DNA of 64,000 nucleotides from Saccopteryx bilineata (lineage: Eukaryota; Chordata; Mammalia; Chiroptera; Emballonuridae). The stretch is taken from the NCBI RefSeq assembly GCF_036850765.1, contig NC_089495.1, positions 66,688,410-66,752,409 on the forward strand. Direction: 5' to 3'. Within the stretch, counting starts at the first letter, position 1. The number at the start of each line of letters is the position of its first letter. The notes beneath the pieces are model-generated. The model did no database searches, was not told where the DNA came from, and saw only the letters and a program-made list of their open reading frames with translations. Below are positions 23,361 through 35,644 of the stretch, in pieces. A program made the translations under genes and the position numbers.

Positions 23361-25338
23361 TATCACAACGCAGTAATATCATAGGATTCAGAATTTTTGA
23401 AACAATAGCAAATAATTTATGGAAAATATGAGTAAAATGGTAAAGCTTTAGAAAAATTAAAATACACACATATGTATGCACCATAAACTAACAGATATAA
23501 TTAGATTATACATCTTTATAAAAATAAACACAATATAATTTTCAAATAGTATTTCATATATTCTGCAATGTGCAGTGACTCTAAAACCATGAAGTTCTTA
23601 TTGTTGACTAAATATCAGGCTGGAAACATCATCTAGAGTCAGTCTCTTCACCTCTCTTTAAAACTACTGTTGCCTCTTAAATTTAAACTTTATTTTGAGT
23701 GTAATTGTGAGGGAATATATTAATAATGTGCTATACCATAAAAAAAGAGAGGATAGTAGGCCTCAAGAGAGAGGTGAGAGCAAATGAACTAAAGAACTGA
23801 ATATTCAATTTCAATGCAATAAAATAGTTTCCTCTTCAACATGTGAGAAATAATGGGAGTGTGCACTCCCCAAATTATCAAAACTGTCAACTCTTCCCTA
23901 TTCCCAAACTAAAGCATCATCAACAATCTGAATACAGAATATAATTCCAGAGTCCAAAAAGCCTTTAATGTTACAAACTCATCTGTGTTACTCCATACTA
24001 AATGTAACTTTAATTATTTAACACCTATATAAATTTGTGCATTTCTGCATGTGTTTGAACTTGTATCTTACAAACACCTGCTTCTAGACACAGTCTCAAA
24101 GAAGAAAAAAGGTATATAGAATTTTCTTAGATTTTTCTGATATTTTAGTTATGTTACACATGAAATATATGTAATTAATTTTATATGTTTTTATTGCCTA
24201 AAACAAATAGGTAACAGAATAACTTAGATGACAGTTATATTTTATTACTTTGACAGTTTGCAAAGAGACAGCAATGGACTGGAAGCTATTTTCACCTAAA
24301 TCTATTATGTCAGAAGTATTCTGTGGGGATTTTGTAACTAGCTAGTGATGTCTGAGAATCATCTAGAACATGTAACATCTTCAGTACTAGGTTTTTAGTA
24401 TTGCAGGTAATTCAGTCAGAGCCAGTAGGATAAAAAAATGTCATTGATTTTCTGCAGTGCTAATTTGGGCACTGGTAAATTTTTGTTTTATGTTTTTGAG
24501 TGTTCCATAGAATAGGCACCCCACAGCCTGGATTACAGAGTTCAGTTCCCACAGAAGACAGTGTGGAAAAATCACTATAGCCACAGCTTCCTCATAAATA
24601 TAAGTTCCAAGAAAAGAGACATTGGACTTAAACAGGTATGTAGATAAACTTATTTTCTACTGACGTGATAAAATCAATCACAAGGACCTTGAGGATTTGG
24701 ACACAAGAATCTTCACTACTTGACTATAAACAAAGTAACAATTTAGCATGCTATTTTTCCTGAAAGGTTTTCTTTCAAATTCCTGGTAGAAAGAACTTGT
24801 TGAATCTTTTTCTGAATTGAAAGTTTTTGTGATTTTTTTTTCTTGATTTATATTGTTATGAAATGTAGAAAGGATATACTATGGCACCAACTAGACCTTG
24901 GTCTTAATTAATTTACAGTAAGTATAAGGTGAGTGAGTTTGGAAGAGTAATTCAAACACTAGAGGTTTCAATTTGGCTTGCTATGGTAATGGTTGTTCCA
25001 GATTTATATAATGAAAATAAACAACACATTTAGCATAGTGCCCATACCAGATACTACAGGAATATCATGCCACTCCCTCTTTTACTAAGACTTCTTTAAT
25101 TTTTGAAAAATTTATTACAAGTCAAATTTAATTAGAGGATAATGTCTGAAAAATGACCTAAATGTTTGCTATAGTATTCTGACCTTGAATCCAGTGATCC
25201 TACTTAATTAATTAATCATAACAATAATTAACATTAGTAATGTTTTGGTGATATATGCTTCTAAATTTAATATTTACTTTCTCAACAGGCAATATTAAAC
25301 TACTGACAATAACAACCAAAACCTACCTCAAAATATCT
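23361..25338. other. AT-rich intergenic DNA
   Basis: 2 kb with no gene or recognised repeat. Confidence 0.5.
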
Positions 25339-25339
25339 T

Positions 25340-25436
25340 TTATAGAAAAAATTAACATTTATTGAGCTCTGTTATAGATATTATCTTTAATTTTCAATTA
25401 TCAAAGCATAAGAATTTTAAATAATTCACCCACATT
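25340..25436 (-). mobile_element. MIR SINE, left piece, antisense
   Basis: ACATTTATTGAGCTCTGTTA, TATCTTTAATTTTCAATTAT and ATAATTCACCCACATTTA follow the reversed MIR order. It appears to resume after the type A SINE, at about 25857-25920 (TTAGGCACAGGTTTTTTTGG). Confidence 0.55.
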
Positions 25437-25448
25437 TATAAAACAAAA

Positions 25449-25840
25449 AAATTTTTTTTTGTATTTTTCTGAAGCTGGAAACAGGGAGAGACAGTCAGAC
25501 AGACTCCCGCATGCGCCTGACCGGGATCCATCTGGCATGCCCACCAGGGGCGACGCTCTGCCCACCAGAGGGCGATGCTCTGCCCCTCCGGGGCGTCGCT
25601 CTGCCGCGACCAGAGCCACTCCAGTGCCTGGGGCAGAGGCCAAGGAGCCATCCTCAGCGCCCGGGGCCATCTTTGCTCCAATGGAGCCTTGGCTGCGGGA
25701 GGGGAAGAGAGAGACAGAGAGGAAGGAGGGGGGGTGGAGAAGCAAATGGGCGCTTCTCCTATGTGCCCTGGCCGGGAATCAAACCCGGGTCCCCCGCACA
25801 CCAGGCCGATGCTCTACCGCTGAGCCAACCAGCCAGGGCC
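25449..25840 (-). mobile_element. Type A SINE, best-preserved copy, with 12-bp target duplication
   Basis: A GC-rich, nearly undamaged antisense copy. It reads from CTGAAGCTGGAAACAGGGAG through CCGCATGCGCCTGACCGGGA and GGCGCTTCTCCTATGTGCCC to the tRNA-like head (GGGAATCAAACCCGGGTCCC, GCTCTACCGCTGAGCCAACC). Identical flanks TATAAAACAAAA are at 25437-25448 and 25841-25852. It contains an extra imperfect tandem duplication of about 21 bp (25540-25560 and 25561-25582). Its many surviving CpGs suggest recent insertion. Frames on both strands are repeat artefacts. Confidence 0.95.
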
Positions 25841-25920
25841 TATAAAACAAAATTTTAGGCACAGGTTTTTTTGGCTCCAAACTCTTATCTACCATGCAAT
25901 ATACAGCTTGCCTGTCATTG

Positions 25921-26640
25921 TGCAGGTGGAAGATAAACTAGTATGCCCCATACTCTCTCCAATATACTGTTTATGAGATTCTTATCTCATAAATACAATG
26001 GAAACTATTTCAATATGTAGGATACTAATCAACTATGTCAAGAAAGGCATTTTCAATTCTATCAAAATTATGATTTATGGACTATTTTCATAAGTAAAAA
26101 GAAAACACAGCTGTAGATCAAGACTAGCCCTAGCTTCACAAATGATAGAAAGAATGCATATCGTAAATGGCTAAGAGGAGAGAAGAGAGTAGAAGCAATG
26201 GAGAAAAAAAAGGTGTTTGTCCAAGATTAGGTATAAAGTTACAATTACAGATTACTTTATAATATGTAAAAAGAACACATGCACAACTCTTTCTTGCATA
26301 TTAGGTTACACATGCCTCATTATTTCAAAGCTTCTAGATTCCTTAGGGCTAATTCTCCTATATCTGTCTCTACATTTCCCTCTTTCCCCAGGCCTGTAAA
26401 CTTAACTTTCTTTCTCTTTAAAATCTATTTCTCATTTTCATTCCCATCCCACCAAACCTTTCAACTCTTTTTATTCTCTTATCCCAGCACTTTTTTCTCA
26501 ATATATATTGTTACTTTTTTCAAAATACATTTTTACATCCTCTTCTTCTCCTCACTTCCTTTTTTCTTACCTTCTCACTTCTTTCAATTTCTCATCAATG
26601 TGAATACCTTGTCCGGTGTACATCCACACATAGTCTAATT
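25921..26640. other. Intergenic DNA, pyrimidine-rich towards the right
   Basis: No firm element to about 26340. From about 26350 the plus strand becomes C- and T-rich (many CTTTC, TTCTCC words), which could be the decayed 5' part of the L2 that is clearer from 26690 onward. The 119-residue frame at 26279-26638 reflects this composition. Confidence 0.4.
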
Positions 26641-27202
26641 TCTCACCTAAACCACTACTTTGAAATCTTAATTAATTATATCCACTCTCCTGTGTCTTCA
26701 GCCTTTTCTTTTTACCTATCTTTGTCCTAGTTGTCTGCATTTTATATAATTCTCTTTTAATCTTAAACATTTTCCACTCTGTACTGTTTTCCTCTCCACC
26801 CTTTGTAACTTTTCCTTTACAGCAAAATATTCTAAAATAATATTAAATTTGTTTTTAATTCTTCAACTTCACATTTCTGTTCAGTTGACTCTCACTGATC
26901 AATAGAGCTGAATTTTCCTAATGTCACTGATGTTGTCTATGTCAGTTAAGCAAATATATAATTTTAAGAATTAATTGATCTCTCAGAAGTAATTGACCCA
27001 GTCACATTCTCTTCTTCCTTGACAAAACATTTTATACCATGATTCCAACTATCTTTAGGGGATATTTTTCCTCAATATCCTTTGCTAATTCTCTCCCTTA
27101 AATGGTGAATGTCTTCCTGGCCCTGTTGGGTTGACATTTTTATTTTCCTATGTTTTTGCTAATTTGATTTTATTTAGTGCAGTTACTTCTATCACTATCA
27201 CC

Positions 27203-27583
27203 TTCTTTCTTTCTTTTCTTTCTCTTAAATGAGAGGCAGGAAGATAGAGAGAAGACTCCCATATGCACCCTGACCAGGATTCACCTGGCTAGACCACTAA
27301 GGGGTGATGCTCTGCCCATCTGGGACTGTTACTCCATTGCTCAACAACTAAGCAATTTTAGTGCCTGAAGTGAGGCTGTGGAGCCATCTTCAGTGCATGG
27401 GGCCAACTTGCTCAAACTGAGACATGGTTGTAGGAGGTGAAGAGAGAGATCAAAAGAGAGAAGAGGAGGGGAAGGAGTGGAAAAACAAATGGTTGCTTTT
27501 CCTGTTTGCTCTGACTGAGAATTTGAACCTATGAATCCACACGCCAGGCTGGTGCTCTACCACTGAGCCAACTGGCCAGGGCC
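27203..27583 (-). mobile_element. Type A SINE, antisense, inside L2
   Basis: From a CTTTC-rich tail it runs through GAGAGGCAGGAAGATAGAG, CTCCCATATGCACCCTGACC, TGGAGCCATCTTCAGTGC and ends at GAGCCAACTGGCCAGGGCC. It is older than the 25.4 kb copy, with many CpG losses. Its head end is duplicated together with flanking DNA (see 27571-27640). No clean target duplication is seen. Confidence 0.88.
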
Positions 27584-27640
27584 ACCATCAACATCTAAAT
27601 GCAAAACTGGCCAGGGCCACCATCAACATCTAAATGCAAA
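27571..27640 (+). repeat. Perfect 35-bp tandem duplication across a SINE edge
   Basis: The 35-bp unit starting ACTGGCCAGGGCCACCATCA occurs twice back to back (27571-27605, 27606-27640) with no difference. Each unit holds the last 13 bp of the SINE plus 22 bp of its flank, so the duplication arose after insertion. Confidence 0.97.
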
Positions 27641-27990
27641 TGACTAGGCTAAAATCTCATTTTCAAAGCTAGAATGATTATAGAACTTACTGCTGATATC
27701 TAAGAATTCCCTCATTGCAAACACCTCAAAATCAGTTTATTTATCACTGAATTATTATGTACTTCGTATCAAATCTGCTTTTCTACCAGAGTTCTTATTG
27801 TAGCTATTAAAACATTCATCTGCTACATTTCTCAAACCACATACCAGAGAAGCATTCTTGATTATTTTCTCTCCCTAACACACTAATAGCTAATGTAATA
27901 ACTAGTTAATCATCAAGACCTTTCCACTTCACAATTTAATAGGTCTTTCCTGAACTTGTCCACTGAATTCAATCCTGATTGCCTCTATCA

Positions 27991-28341
27991 CAGTGGTCCC
28001 CAACCCCCTGGCCATGGACTGGTACCGGTCTGTGGACCATTTGGTATCGATGCACAGAGAAAGAATAAATAACTTACATTATTTCTTTTTTATTTATATT
28101 TAAGTCTGAACGATGTTTTATTTTTAAAAAATGACCAGATTCCCTCTGTTACATCTATCTAAGACTCACTCTTGATGCTTATCTCATAAGTTTGACAATT
28201 ATTTTTAAAAATACCACAGTTTTTATGCCGGTCACATAATTTTATTTTATGCATTTATCCGTCCCACCCTAAAGGCCGGTCCGTGAAAATATTTTCTGAC
28301 ATTAAACCGGTCCGTGACCCAAAAAAGGTTGGGGACCACTG
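27991..28341. mobile_element. Non-autonomous hAT transposon, complete, in L2
   Basis: This 351-bp element has tips CAGTGGTCCCCAACC and GGTTGGGGACCACTG, perfect 15-bp inverted repeats. The 8-bp flanks CTCTATCA (27983-27990 and 28342-28349) are identical, the hAT hallmark. The subterminal TGGTACCGGTCTGTGGACC and GCCGGTCCGTGAAAAT also pair in part. It has no transposase frame. It belongs to a different family from SPIN and from the 62.7 kb element. Confidence 0.93.
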
Positions 28342-28905
28342 CTCTATCATCCACAAACCTATGTCACTGTCTTGCCAATGTCTTGAATCTACTCTTGACT
28401 TCCTTCAATTTATCCTACCTACTGTATGCTGAATGCTAATTTATTTTTATAGTATATTAATATCCTTATTGCTTTTCCATTGACCTTTGGGTAGAGGCCT
28501 GTATTTGGCCATCATGACCACATGAATGGTCTCTGCTTCCTTCTTTAGCACTTTTTTACACTGCATCTTTTACACTTTCACTCCTGTTCTTCTTCATTCT
28601 GAGAATGTCATTTTCTCTGCTTTTGAACACACTCTTCTCATTAAATGAAATCTATCTTCTGTAACTGCCCTATTTACTTATCTAACAGACTCATTTATAT
28701 GTTTCAGCTTTAATGCAGCTTGCTCTGAGAAAACATACTTTTTTTTGTCTAGGTCAGATTCACAGTCCTTTTTACTTTCACATTGGTAACATTTATTGCA
28801 CATAAAATTATTTGTTCATTGTCTCTCTTTTCCAAGAAGGCAATAAGCTGATTCTAGGACCTAGCATGAGGCCTGGCATATAGTAAATTCCCAGTTCAGT
28901 TGAAT

Positions 28906-29685
28906 TTAATTTTTTTTCTGTTATAAAATTCCATATATATTATGTGAACTGGGAAATTAAATTAAAATAATGAGTTAAGCATGTAACATATATAAGGCAA
29001 TATGTGAATAGTAGCATGAATAATGTATGGTCCATGCTGTCAATTTGCTTTTTAACCTGGAACATGTTATACTTGTACACCCTTACAAGACAAATTAAAC
29101 TTATTCTGGGGGATTCATTGGTGGTAATTGATGGAGTAGTCTATATCACTTATTCTCATATAATCAGAAAAACCACTGGGTTTTCATTTACCTTATTTTT
29201 ATAGTTCTTGAAAGAAAATTCAGATGCAGATAGTTTACAGAGAGAGGAGTTTGAAGGTTGGTCACACACAAATTTTAAGATAAATATTTGGTATGACAAA
29301 TGGCAAGATAATGAGTCTCGGTCTGCTAAAAACAAAGTAAACTGATTCCTTTTTATTATAGGCCCTCTACTAAACCAGCACATGGAATTAAAACAGGAGG
29401 AATTTGTCTATTAAATCCTCTTTGGATTTGCTTGATTATATTCAGTTTTTAAGCAATCTGCAATCATTCAGAATCTTTATAGAGATCTTGGTTATGATTG
29501 TTTTAATTATAGCTCTGAGCTTCACGTAAAAGCTCAGTTCCCTTTTCTGTAATTATGGGGAATCTAGTGGCATAAACAGACAATATTCATGAATGGTTAT
29601 GCCTGTCAAGCAAATATTTCCTTCTATTTTTTTCTAAAAAAGTAAATGCATAAGAAAATCATTTTCAAAGTCAAAAGTTCTGGTT
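28906..29685. other. AT-rich intergenic DNA
   Basis: No gene or recognised element. The frames at 29004-29204 and 29156-29383 overlap on opposite strands and match no family I know. Confidence 0.45.
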
Positions 29686-29689
29686 TGGC

Positions 29690-29800
29690 TTTTTCTTAGC
29701 CATAGGATTTTAAGTAAATTATTTCATTTTAAGCCTGACTCTCTAACCTGGTCCATAAATGTGTATGGATCACTTATTTGAAGTTGAGAATAAAAGTATA
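29690..29800 (+). mobile_element. Probable MIR SINE fragment
   Basis: GTTCTGGTTTGGC, AGGATTTTAAGTAAATTATT, CTGACTCTCTAACCTGGTCC-ATAAATG and TATTTGAAGTTGAGAATAAA follow MIR order with heavy divergence. Confidence 0.45.
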
Positions 29801-30114
29801 TCATGGCAGTAGAAAAGCTTAAATAATATTAAAAACATTAAATACATTTAAAACAATAATTTAATTTAGTTGTGTTTCTTTTTTTTCTACACCAGTTTAC
29901 TCTGAGCAGTGTTGATGATCTTTATAAATAGAGGTGGTCCTATAAAAAGTGGTTCCTCTTTATATTTATACCTAGACATATTTTTTCTAGTCAGAATTTT
30001 TATAATGAACTTAACAATTTCCTAGTTTACTTTTGTTTACTGCTGTGGGAAGTTTAAATCTAATATTCTTTTTAACTTTATTGAATCACTCCTTTATTTT
30101 CTAATCTACACCCA

Positions 30115-30291
30115 CAGTTCTCGAACTTTGCCATGGGTCAAACTAACTTCCAGAGCTTGTTAACACACAGGTTACTGGGTCCCAACTCCAGAATTTCTGA
30201 TGGGGAAAATGGACCCTTTAATTTTTATTTCTTACAAGGTTCCAGTGACATCTATTCTACTACTTCAGTGGCATCACATTGGAAACCACTG
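30115..30291 (+). mobile_element. MER5A (hAT-Charlie MITE)
   Basis: It starts CAGTTCTCGAACTTTGCCAT and ends CACATTGGAAACCACTG. Internal pieces (GAGCTTGTTAACACACAGGT, TACTGGGTCCCAACTCCAG, AATTTCTGATGGGG, TTTCTTACAAGGTTCCAGTGA) follow the MER5A consensus as I know it. It is an ancient eutherian element with no transposase. A second stretch just after it (about 30298-30430, GAGCTTCTTAGATTTTAACA) may be a further MER5-like fragment. Confidence 0.8.
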
Positions 30292-30430
30292 CTCTAGCAG
30301 AGCTTCTTAGATTTTAACATTCATAGCAACTACCTGTCTTCATATTCAAAGACAATTATTTCATCGCCCTGAGGTATGCCTCAAAATTTTTATTTCTTTT
30401 AAAAAAGAGTTGAGATTCACTGCTTCAAAT

Positions 30431-33400
30431 GTTCAGTTTTAAAAATCCTCTTGGCAAAACCATACACAGTTGAACTAAAAGACAAAAGGACTGGAATTAC
30501 ATATTTTTATCCATGAACTCTGTGCTCTGTCATCTAACTGAATATTCAACCCAAATACTTTAATTATTGAATAGAAAAGAATGTATTTGCACAACTAATA
30601 AGTACTGCTTATTTGGATCATCTGAATCTCTCTGATCTGAATCTCTCTGTTGGGATGTGCTCTTACCAAACAGAAGTCTATGGATTGAAGTACAGTGATC
30701 AAAGATTTTTCTCTTCCACCAAACTTTATTCAAATACTATGAATAATTATTATGTCACTGATAAAAAAATATCCCATCTCATGAGTGCTCTGATAAAGAA
30801 ACTTGCTGGTTCACTAAGACTCCAGACCAATGCTGTCAATTGGCAAATGCATGACTCTACTTGTTATATCAAAGAAGGTATGGAAAACAGAATTAGGACT
30901 GATCTCATGTCTATTAGGATGTCAAGAGAAACACTATTAGCTAAATAAGCACAAGAAATAACTCCTTGGCTATTTCACTTTATGACAGAGATAAAATGCA
31001 GGAATTTGTTACCTTCTAAAAAAGTAATATCTCCATGTGGCTTGAAAGCTATTTCATTAAAAAGTACACAATACCTTTTAATTTCCACAACTTTCATACT
31101 TGAGACTTGGAATATCTTTATATTTCTAGCCATACTTACTCTAAAAACAAAGCTTACTTATGTGCCTTCATATTGAACAATGAATGCATAGTCTGACATG
31201 AGCTATTACAAACCATCACCATATAATAGTTGATATGTCATGAATGCTTTTCAATAAAAAAGTAAATAGTATACATTTAAAATGTTAATTTAATACAAGA
31301 TATAATTTCAGGGTGCATAATAGCAGTAAAACGTTTGTTGGAAGAATTACAATGGTTAAAACCATTTTAGCTTATGATACTTTGTTATTCTAAAACCTTT
31401 ATAAAATATATGATAATCACAATAAGTGTATTTTAAAAATGCATATCATGTATTCTTTAGCTGTTCATCAAATTCTTTTATAAAAAAATAATAAAAATTA
31501 TATAGATTTTTTTCTTTGTTAGATTTTTTATACAAAAGAAATCATCTTCTAAGACTATAGATTAATTTTATATCTTTTTGTATTTCATCTAAGAGAAATT
31601 ATATAGCATGTTTTCTTTTGTGTATGACTTATTTAGCTGCAGATATTTTGTGTGAGATTTAGACATCTTTTTACATAAAGCAGTATTTAATTCATTTCCA
31701 ATGTTCTTTGTTACACATATGAGTAAATATACCAAAACATCAGTTTTAACTACATTCTGCAGTAACTACTAGTCCATAATAAGAACATATATAAAAATAT
31801 GACTCAATTGTCAAGTAACTAGACACTGAATAAAGTTTTAAAAAACCAAAATAGATGTAAATTATAAATCAACTCTATGAATAAGTATTTTCTCATATAA
31901 CTTCCACAAACTTTACACATTCTCAGTAAATAAGCATCCAAAAGCTTTAGAAAGATTAAATTTTATTTTACTAAAGTTGTATTAAAAATATAAATTTAAA
32001 CATAACTTTTGCTTTTAATGTCATACCTCCAATATTAATATCAATATTGGGAAATGTTTGTTAAAAGTTTTCTTTTAAGAGCTATCATTTCAAGTATTTA
32101 AACATTCTGTTAGGGAGAAAAATTTAACTTAGTGTTAGAGATTGTCTTAAATTGTTTATGATTCGGAATATAATGAAATTAGTGCTTAATCAAGTTAACC
32201 CAAGATACATAGCTAATGACAATTAAGTGAGTTAATGGACAATTAATGATTTATATATTACAATATTATTTCCATTTGTTTCAATTATACTAAAGGAGAA
32301 ATGAAACAACCGCTATGCCAACACAGACAGATCAATCAGTAGTCACACGCTCAATATCTATGATTAGGAAGATTCCTATAATGGTGATTACTGTCCATCC
32401 AGGTTCCATTCCATCCTCTTACTGTTGTAAAGCAGTCCTCTGATTGCTCAGTCTGCCGTGCATCTCAAGAGAAACATGACACTAACACATTGTACATACT
32501 ATTATAGAATTTGTATAATTTTAAAGATTAATATTATTGAAGAATAAAAATCATATTTTTTGCAAATATGTTTTATAGAGAATTCATACTATTCCTATCT
32601 TTGTTACCATTGACAACCGAACTGGATCTAAATGATGTGGAATTTTCTTGAACCCAGTCTGTAAAGAGCAGGTCAGGTGTATTGTGTTAAATGTTGGAGA
32701 TCAAGTTTACAGTGTATTAAATGAGAATTTCAAAGAAAGTAAGCTGAAAAAGAAATTATAAAACATAAAAAAAAAAACCAAGTAGTGCCATTCACAAAAT
32801 AACCTTTTTAATCTTAGGTAAATTTGAGGTTTTACAATAAAAAATAAACAATACTATTTAACTGAGTAGAAAGCACCAAAACCAATATTTTATTGAAACT
32901 ATAAAATCTAATATATTATGTATAAGTATATTTGCAATGTCAGTCTGGCTACAAAATAAAAATTAAAAATTGCATATAAATATTACTTAATAAAACATAT
33001 GCATAAATTTAAAATTCTTATTTTATTTAAATAACTTTTGACATGTATGCCTATACATATACAGCATTTTTTAAAAATTGTTTAATTGAGGAGTTGAGAA
33101 AATTATATAAGTGTAACTTTATTATAGTATACTTAATTTTAATATACTAAATAAAAAATTAATAGGATATATTAATTTTCATACACCATAATTAATTTGG
33201 TAAGAAAACTCAGGATTTATTTTAGATTAAGTGCTTACTTGCTATCAGTAACCATAAACATTTTATACAGATTACAATAAATATGTTTTATGATGTTTTA
33301 AATTCTAGAAAATATTTTATTTATAAAATGTGGAACATTATACTTCACATTTAAATAATATTAAGACAGCATATAAATAGATACTTAGAATCTACAGCTA

Positions 33401-34563
33401 ACAATCTGTGGTTCAAAGGGGAGTATATTTGAAAAATAATATATTTGCTTTTGGAAAAGATGCTATATTCTCTTCAAATTTGATGAATACATTCTACATA
33501 ACACTACCATCATTCTTGTTAATGAATGGCTTGCTACAAAACAATATTGTCCTTTTCACAGGAAATTATGGTATCAACATGGCCATGTGAAATAAATGGC
33601 TTTAATATGATATTACACCACTGTGTAAAAATATGTTCTATCCATGGTGTTTCATGCAGTTTTGTTTCGCTATGCTAGAGTAATTCTTATTGTGCATTCC
33701 AATAACTTTGTAGATAATACATGACTTGTACATATTTATTTTTAATAATTGGGCAATTTAAATACATCTCAATTAATAGAGTGATTACAAAATAATTCCA
33801 TAAATAATTTTTAAATGTCAAATTTTATAATTATATTTAATACTCTGCTTCATTTAGATAAAGAGAAACCTTTTGATAATTTTTATGTTTTACTTTCCTT
33901 ATTTGAGTATGTTTGTGTGTATACTATAATCAGTTGATTATATGGTCAAATTTATTCTAACATGTTTTAATTTTTAAAATATTACTCTATTAATCCTCAT
34001 TAACATTAAATATTAACATGAGAGTTATGACTTTAGGGAAGTTTAACTGCTTTATAGTTTGGGTTTTCTGTTGATTTTGTTGTTGTTGTTGTTGATGAGT
34101 CGTAGGTGTGATGAGAGAATCAGTTGATATTGTGAATGCAGAATCTGGTTTCTAATATATGCTCAGTAAATGGTACTTAAAATCATTTCCCGATTTCTAA
34201 GGCAAAAAATCATCTTATACTTTTTGGTACTCTCCTTTGATGTTTTCTTCTTTAGTTCTTTCACTGTTACTTTTAAAATGTTAACTCCATGATAATAAAG
34301 TACATATCTACTTTAAATTGTTAAAAAGATAGTTTGGCAAATAATAAGTAACTGCAGACAAAAATGTAAAACTTATATTTTCATGTACAATTCAACTTGT
34401 GTATAATGCAAGTGCAGAAAATAAGATGCTTTCTTTGAATTTTCTACTCTAAAATATATAATGCAGCAATTTGTATGAGTAATATACATTTCTGGCTAGA
34501 GTCCTTACATTGCCAAAATTTTATGGTGCTTTCAGCCGCATTTGAATATGTGTGGGCCATAAA
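30431..34563. other. Very AT-rich desert, no recognised element
   Basis: Over 4 kb with almost no G+C-rich patch and no SINE. There is a small tandem repeat of GAATCTCTCTGATCT-like words at 30623-30649 and a (TTG)n run at 34077-34093. The 111-residue frame at 30613-30948 has an AT-driven composition and no recognised domain, so I do not call a gene. Confidence 0.5.
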
Positions 34564-34577
34564 CACAATTGCTTTTC

Positions 34578-34796
34578 TTTTTTTTTTTTTTTTTTATTTT
34601 ATTTTATTTATTCATTTTAGAGAGGAGAGAGAGAGGGAGAGAGAGAGAGAGACAGAGAGAGGAGAGAGAGACAGGGGGAAGGAGCTGGAAGCATCAGCCC
34701 TCATATGTGCCTTGACCAGGCAAGCCCAGGGTTTCGAACCGGCAACCTCAGCATTTCCAGGTCGACGCTTTATACACTGCGCCACCACAGGTCAGG
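34578..34796 (-). mobile_element. Type C SINE with perfect 14-bp target duplication
   Basis: Antisense copy with a T20-like tail, TTATTCATTTTAGAGAGGAG, a (GA)-rich block, and the head GGGTTTCGAACCGGCAACCTC ending CGCCACCACAGGTCAGG. Flanks CACAATTGCTTTTC at 34564-34577 and 34797-34810 are identical. The long pure tail and intact flanks indicate a recent insertion. Confidence 0.96.
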
Positions 34797-34810
34797 CACA
34801 ATTGCTTTTC

Positions 34811-35012
34811 AATAAGCATTATATTTAACCATAGCATATCTAAGTTGTTATAACATTGAGATATAAACTTAGTAGTTTTATTTTGTAAAAAACCAATTTT
34901 ACTTTACTACTTTATTAAAACAAATCTTAGGCTACACATCTCCAAAAGAGAGAGAGATAGAAACAAACAAAACTCCTTTAGTCATAGATTTTTCCACTTC
35001 AGAATTAATAGT
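34811..35012. other. Spacer between two type C SINEs
   Basis: AT-rich, nothing recognised; shorter than 300 bp but listed because it separates twin insertions. Confidence 0.5.
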
Positions 35013-35028
35013 AAGACACTGAAGTATA

Positions 35029-35240
35029 ATATGTAGCTTTTCTTTTTAATTTTTATTTTATTTATTCATTTTAGAGAGGAGAGAGAGGGAGAGAAAGAGA
35101 AAGAGAGAGAGAGAGACGGGGGAGGAGCAGGAAGCATCAACTTCCATATGTGCCTTGACCAGGCAAGCCCAGGGTTTCGAGCCGGCAACCTCAGCATTTC
35201 CAGGTCGACGCTTTATCCACTGCACCACCACAGGCCAGGC
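35029..35240 (-). mobile_element. Type C SINE with perfect 16-bp target duplication
   Basis: Same orientation and family as the copy 450 bp upstream. It ends in CCACTGCACCACCACAGGCC. Flanks AAGACACTGAAGTATA at 35013-35028 and 35241-35256 are identical. Head and body differ only slightly from the neighbour. Confidence 0.96.
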
Positions 35241-35256
35241 AAGACACTGAAGTATA

Positions 35257-35640
35257 TATCCATATTAGAATGTAAAATTAGGATAAATAACAGGAATACT
35301 AACATATTTAACCTTGTCCACTTTGCTTTTCAATATTTTAATCTCTTGATGGCTATTTTATATGAGTGTCTTATGAAGGCGAATTCTTCAGTACTTCTAG
35401 TATAAAAGTTTAGGAACTCCATATTTCAAATCTCATATCACAAAAAAAAAATATTTAAAAACTCTAGGGCTTCATAGCTTGCCTATTGTCTGAAATATTT
35501 TACTTTGCATTTTATTTTAAAGTTATTTCAAGGATCTGAATATAAATAACTTTAGAATATGTGCTCTTATTAAACTTAGACTACCTAGTTTTTCCTCAAA
35601 TTTATGTATTTTTTTCAGCCAGAGTTTTGAGTTTCTAAGA
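35257..35640. other. AT-rich intergenic DNA
   Basis: No recognised element; one A-run at 35442-35451. Confidence 0.5.
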
Positions 35641-35644
35641 TTTT

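Larger units (their letters stand above)
26690..28905 (+). mobile_element. Long decayed L2 (CR1-clade LINE), split by two insertions
   Basis: Scattered pieces follow the L2 reverse-transcriptase region and 3' end in order: GACCCAGTCACATTCTCTTC (the part encoding the conserved Ala-Phe-Asp motif area, degraded), AAACCACATACCAGAGAAGC-ATTCTTGAT, TTTCTGAACTTGTCC-like sequence, then AAGAAGGCAATAAGCTGATT and GAGGCCTGGCATATAGTAAA, the typical L2 tail. The internal parts are old and full of stops. A type A SINE (27203-27583) and a hAT (27991-28341) interrupt it. The 3' end is the most secure part. Confidence 0.65.

Noticed and set aside
25401..25858. Several overlapping frames of 80-130 codons on both strands
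   Set aside because: All lie in the GC-rich type A SINE, which has few stops by composition.
30613..30948. 111-codon plus-strand frame with balanced-looking protein
   Set aside because: No domain recognised and no coding neighbours; the DNA is an AT-rich desert. A protein search would settle it.
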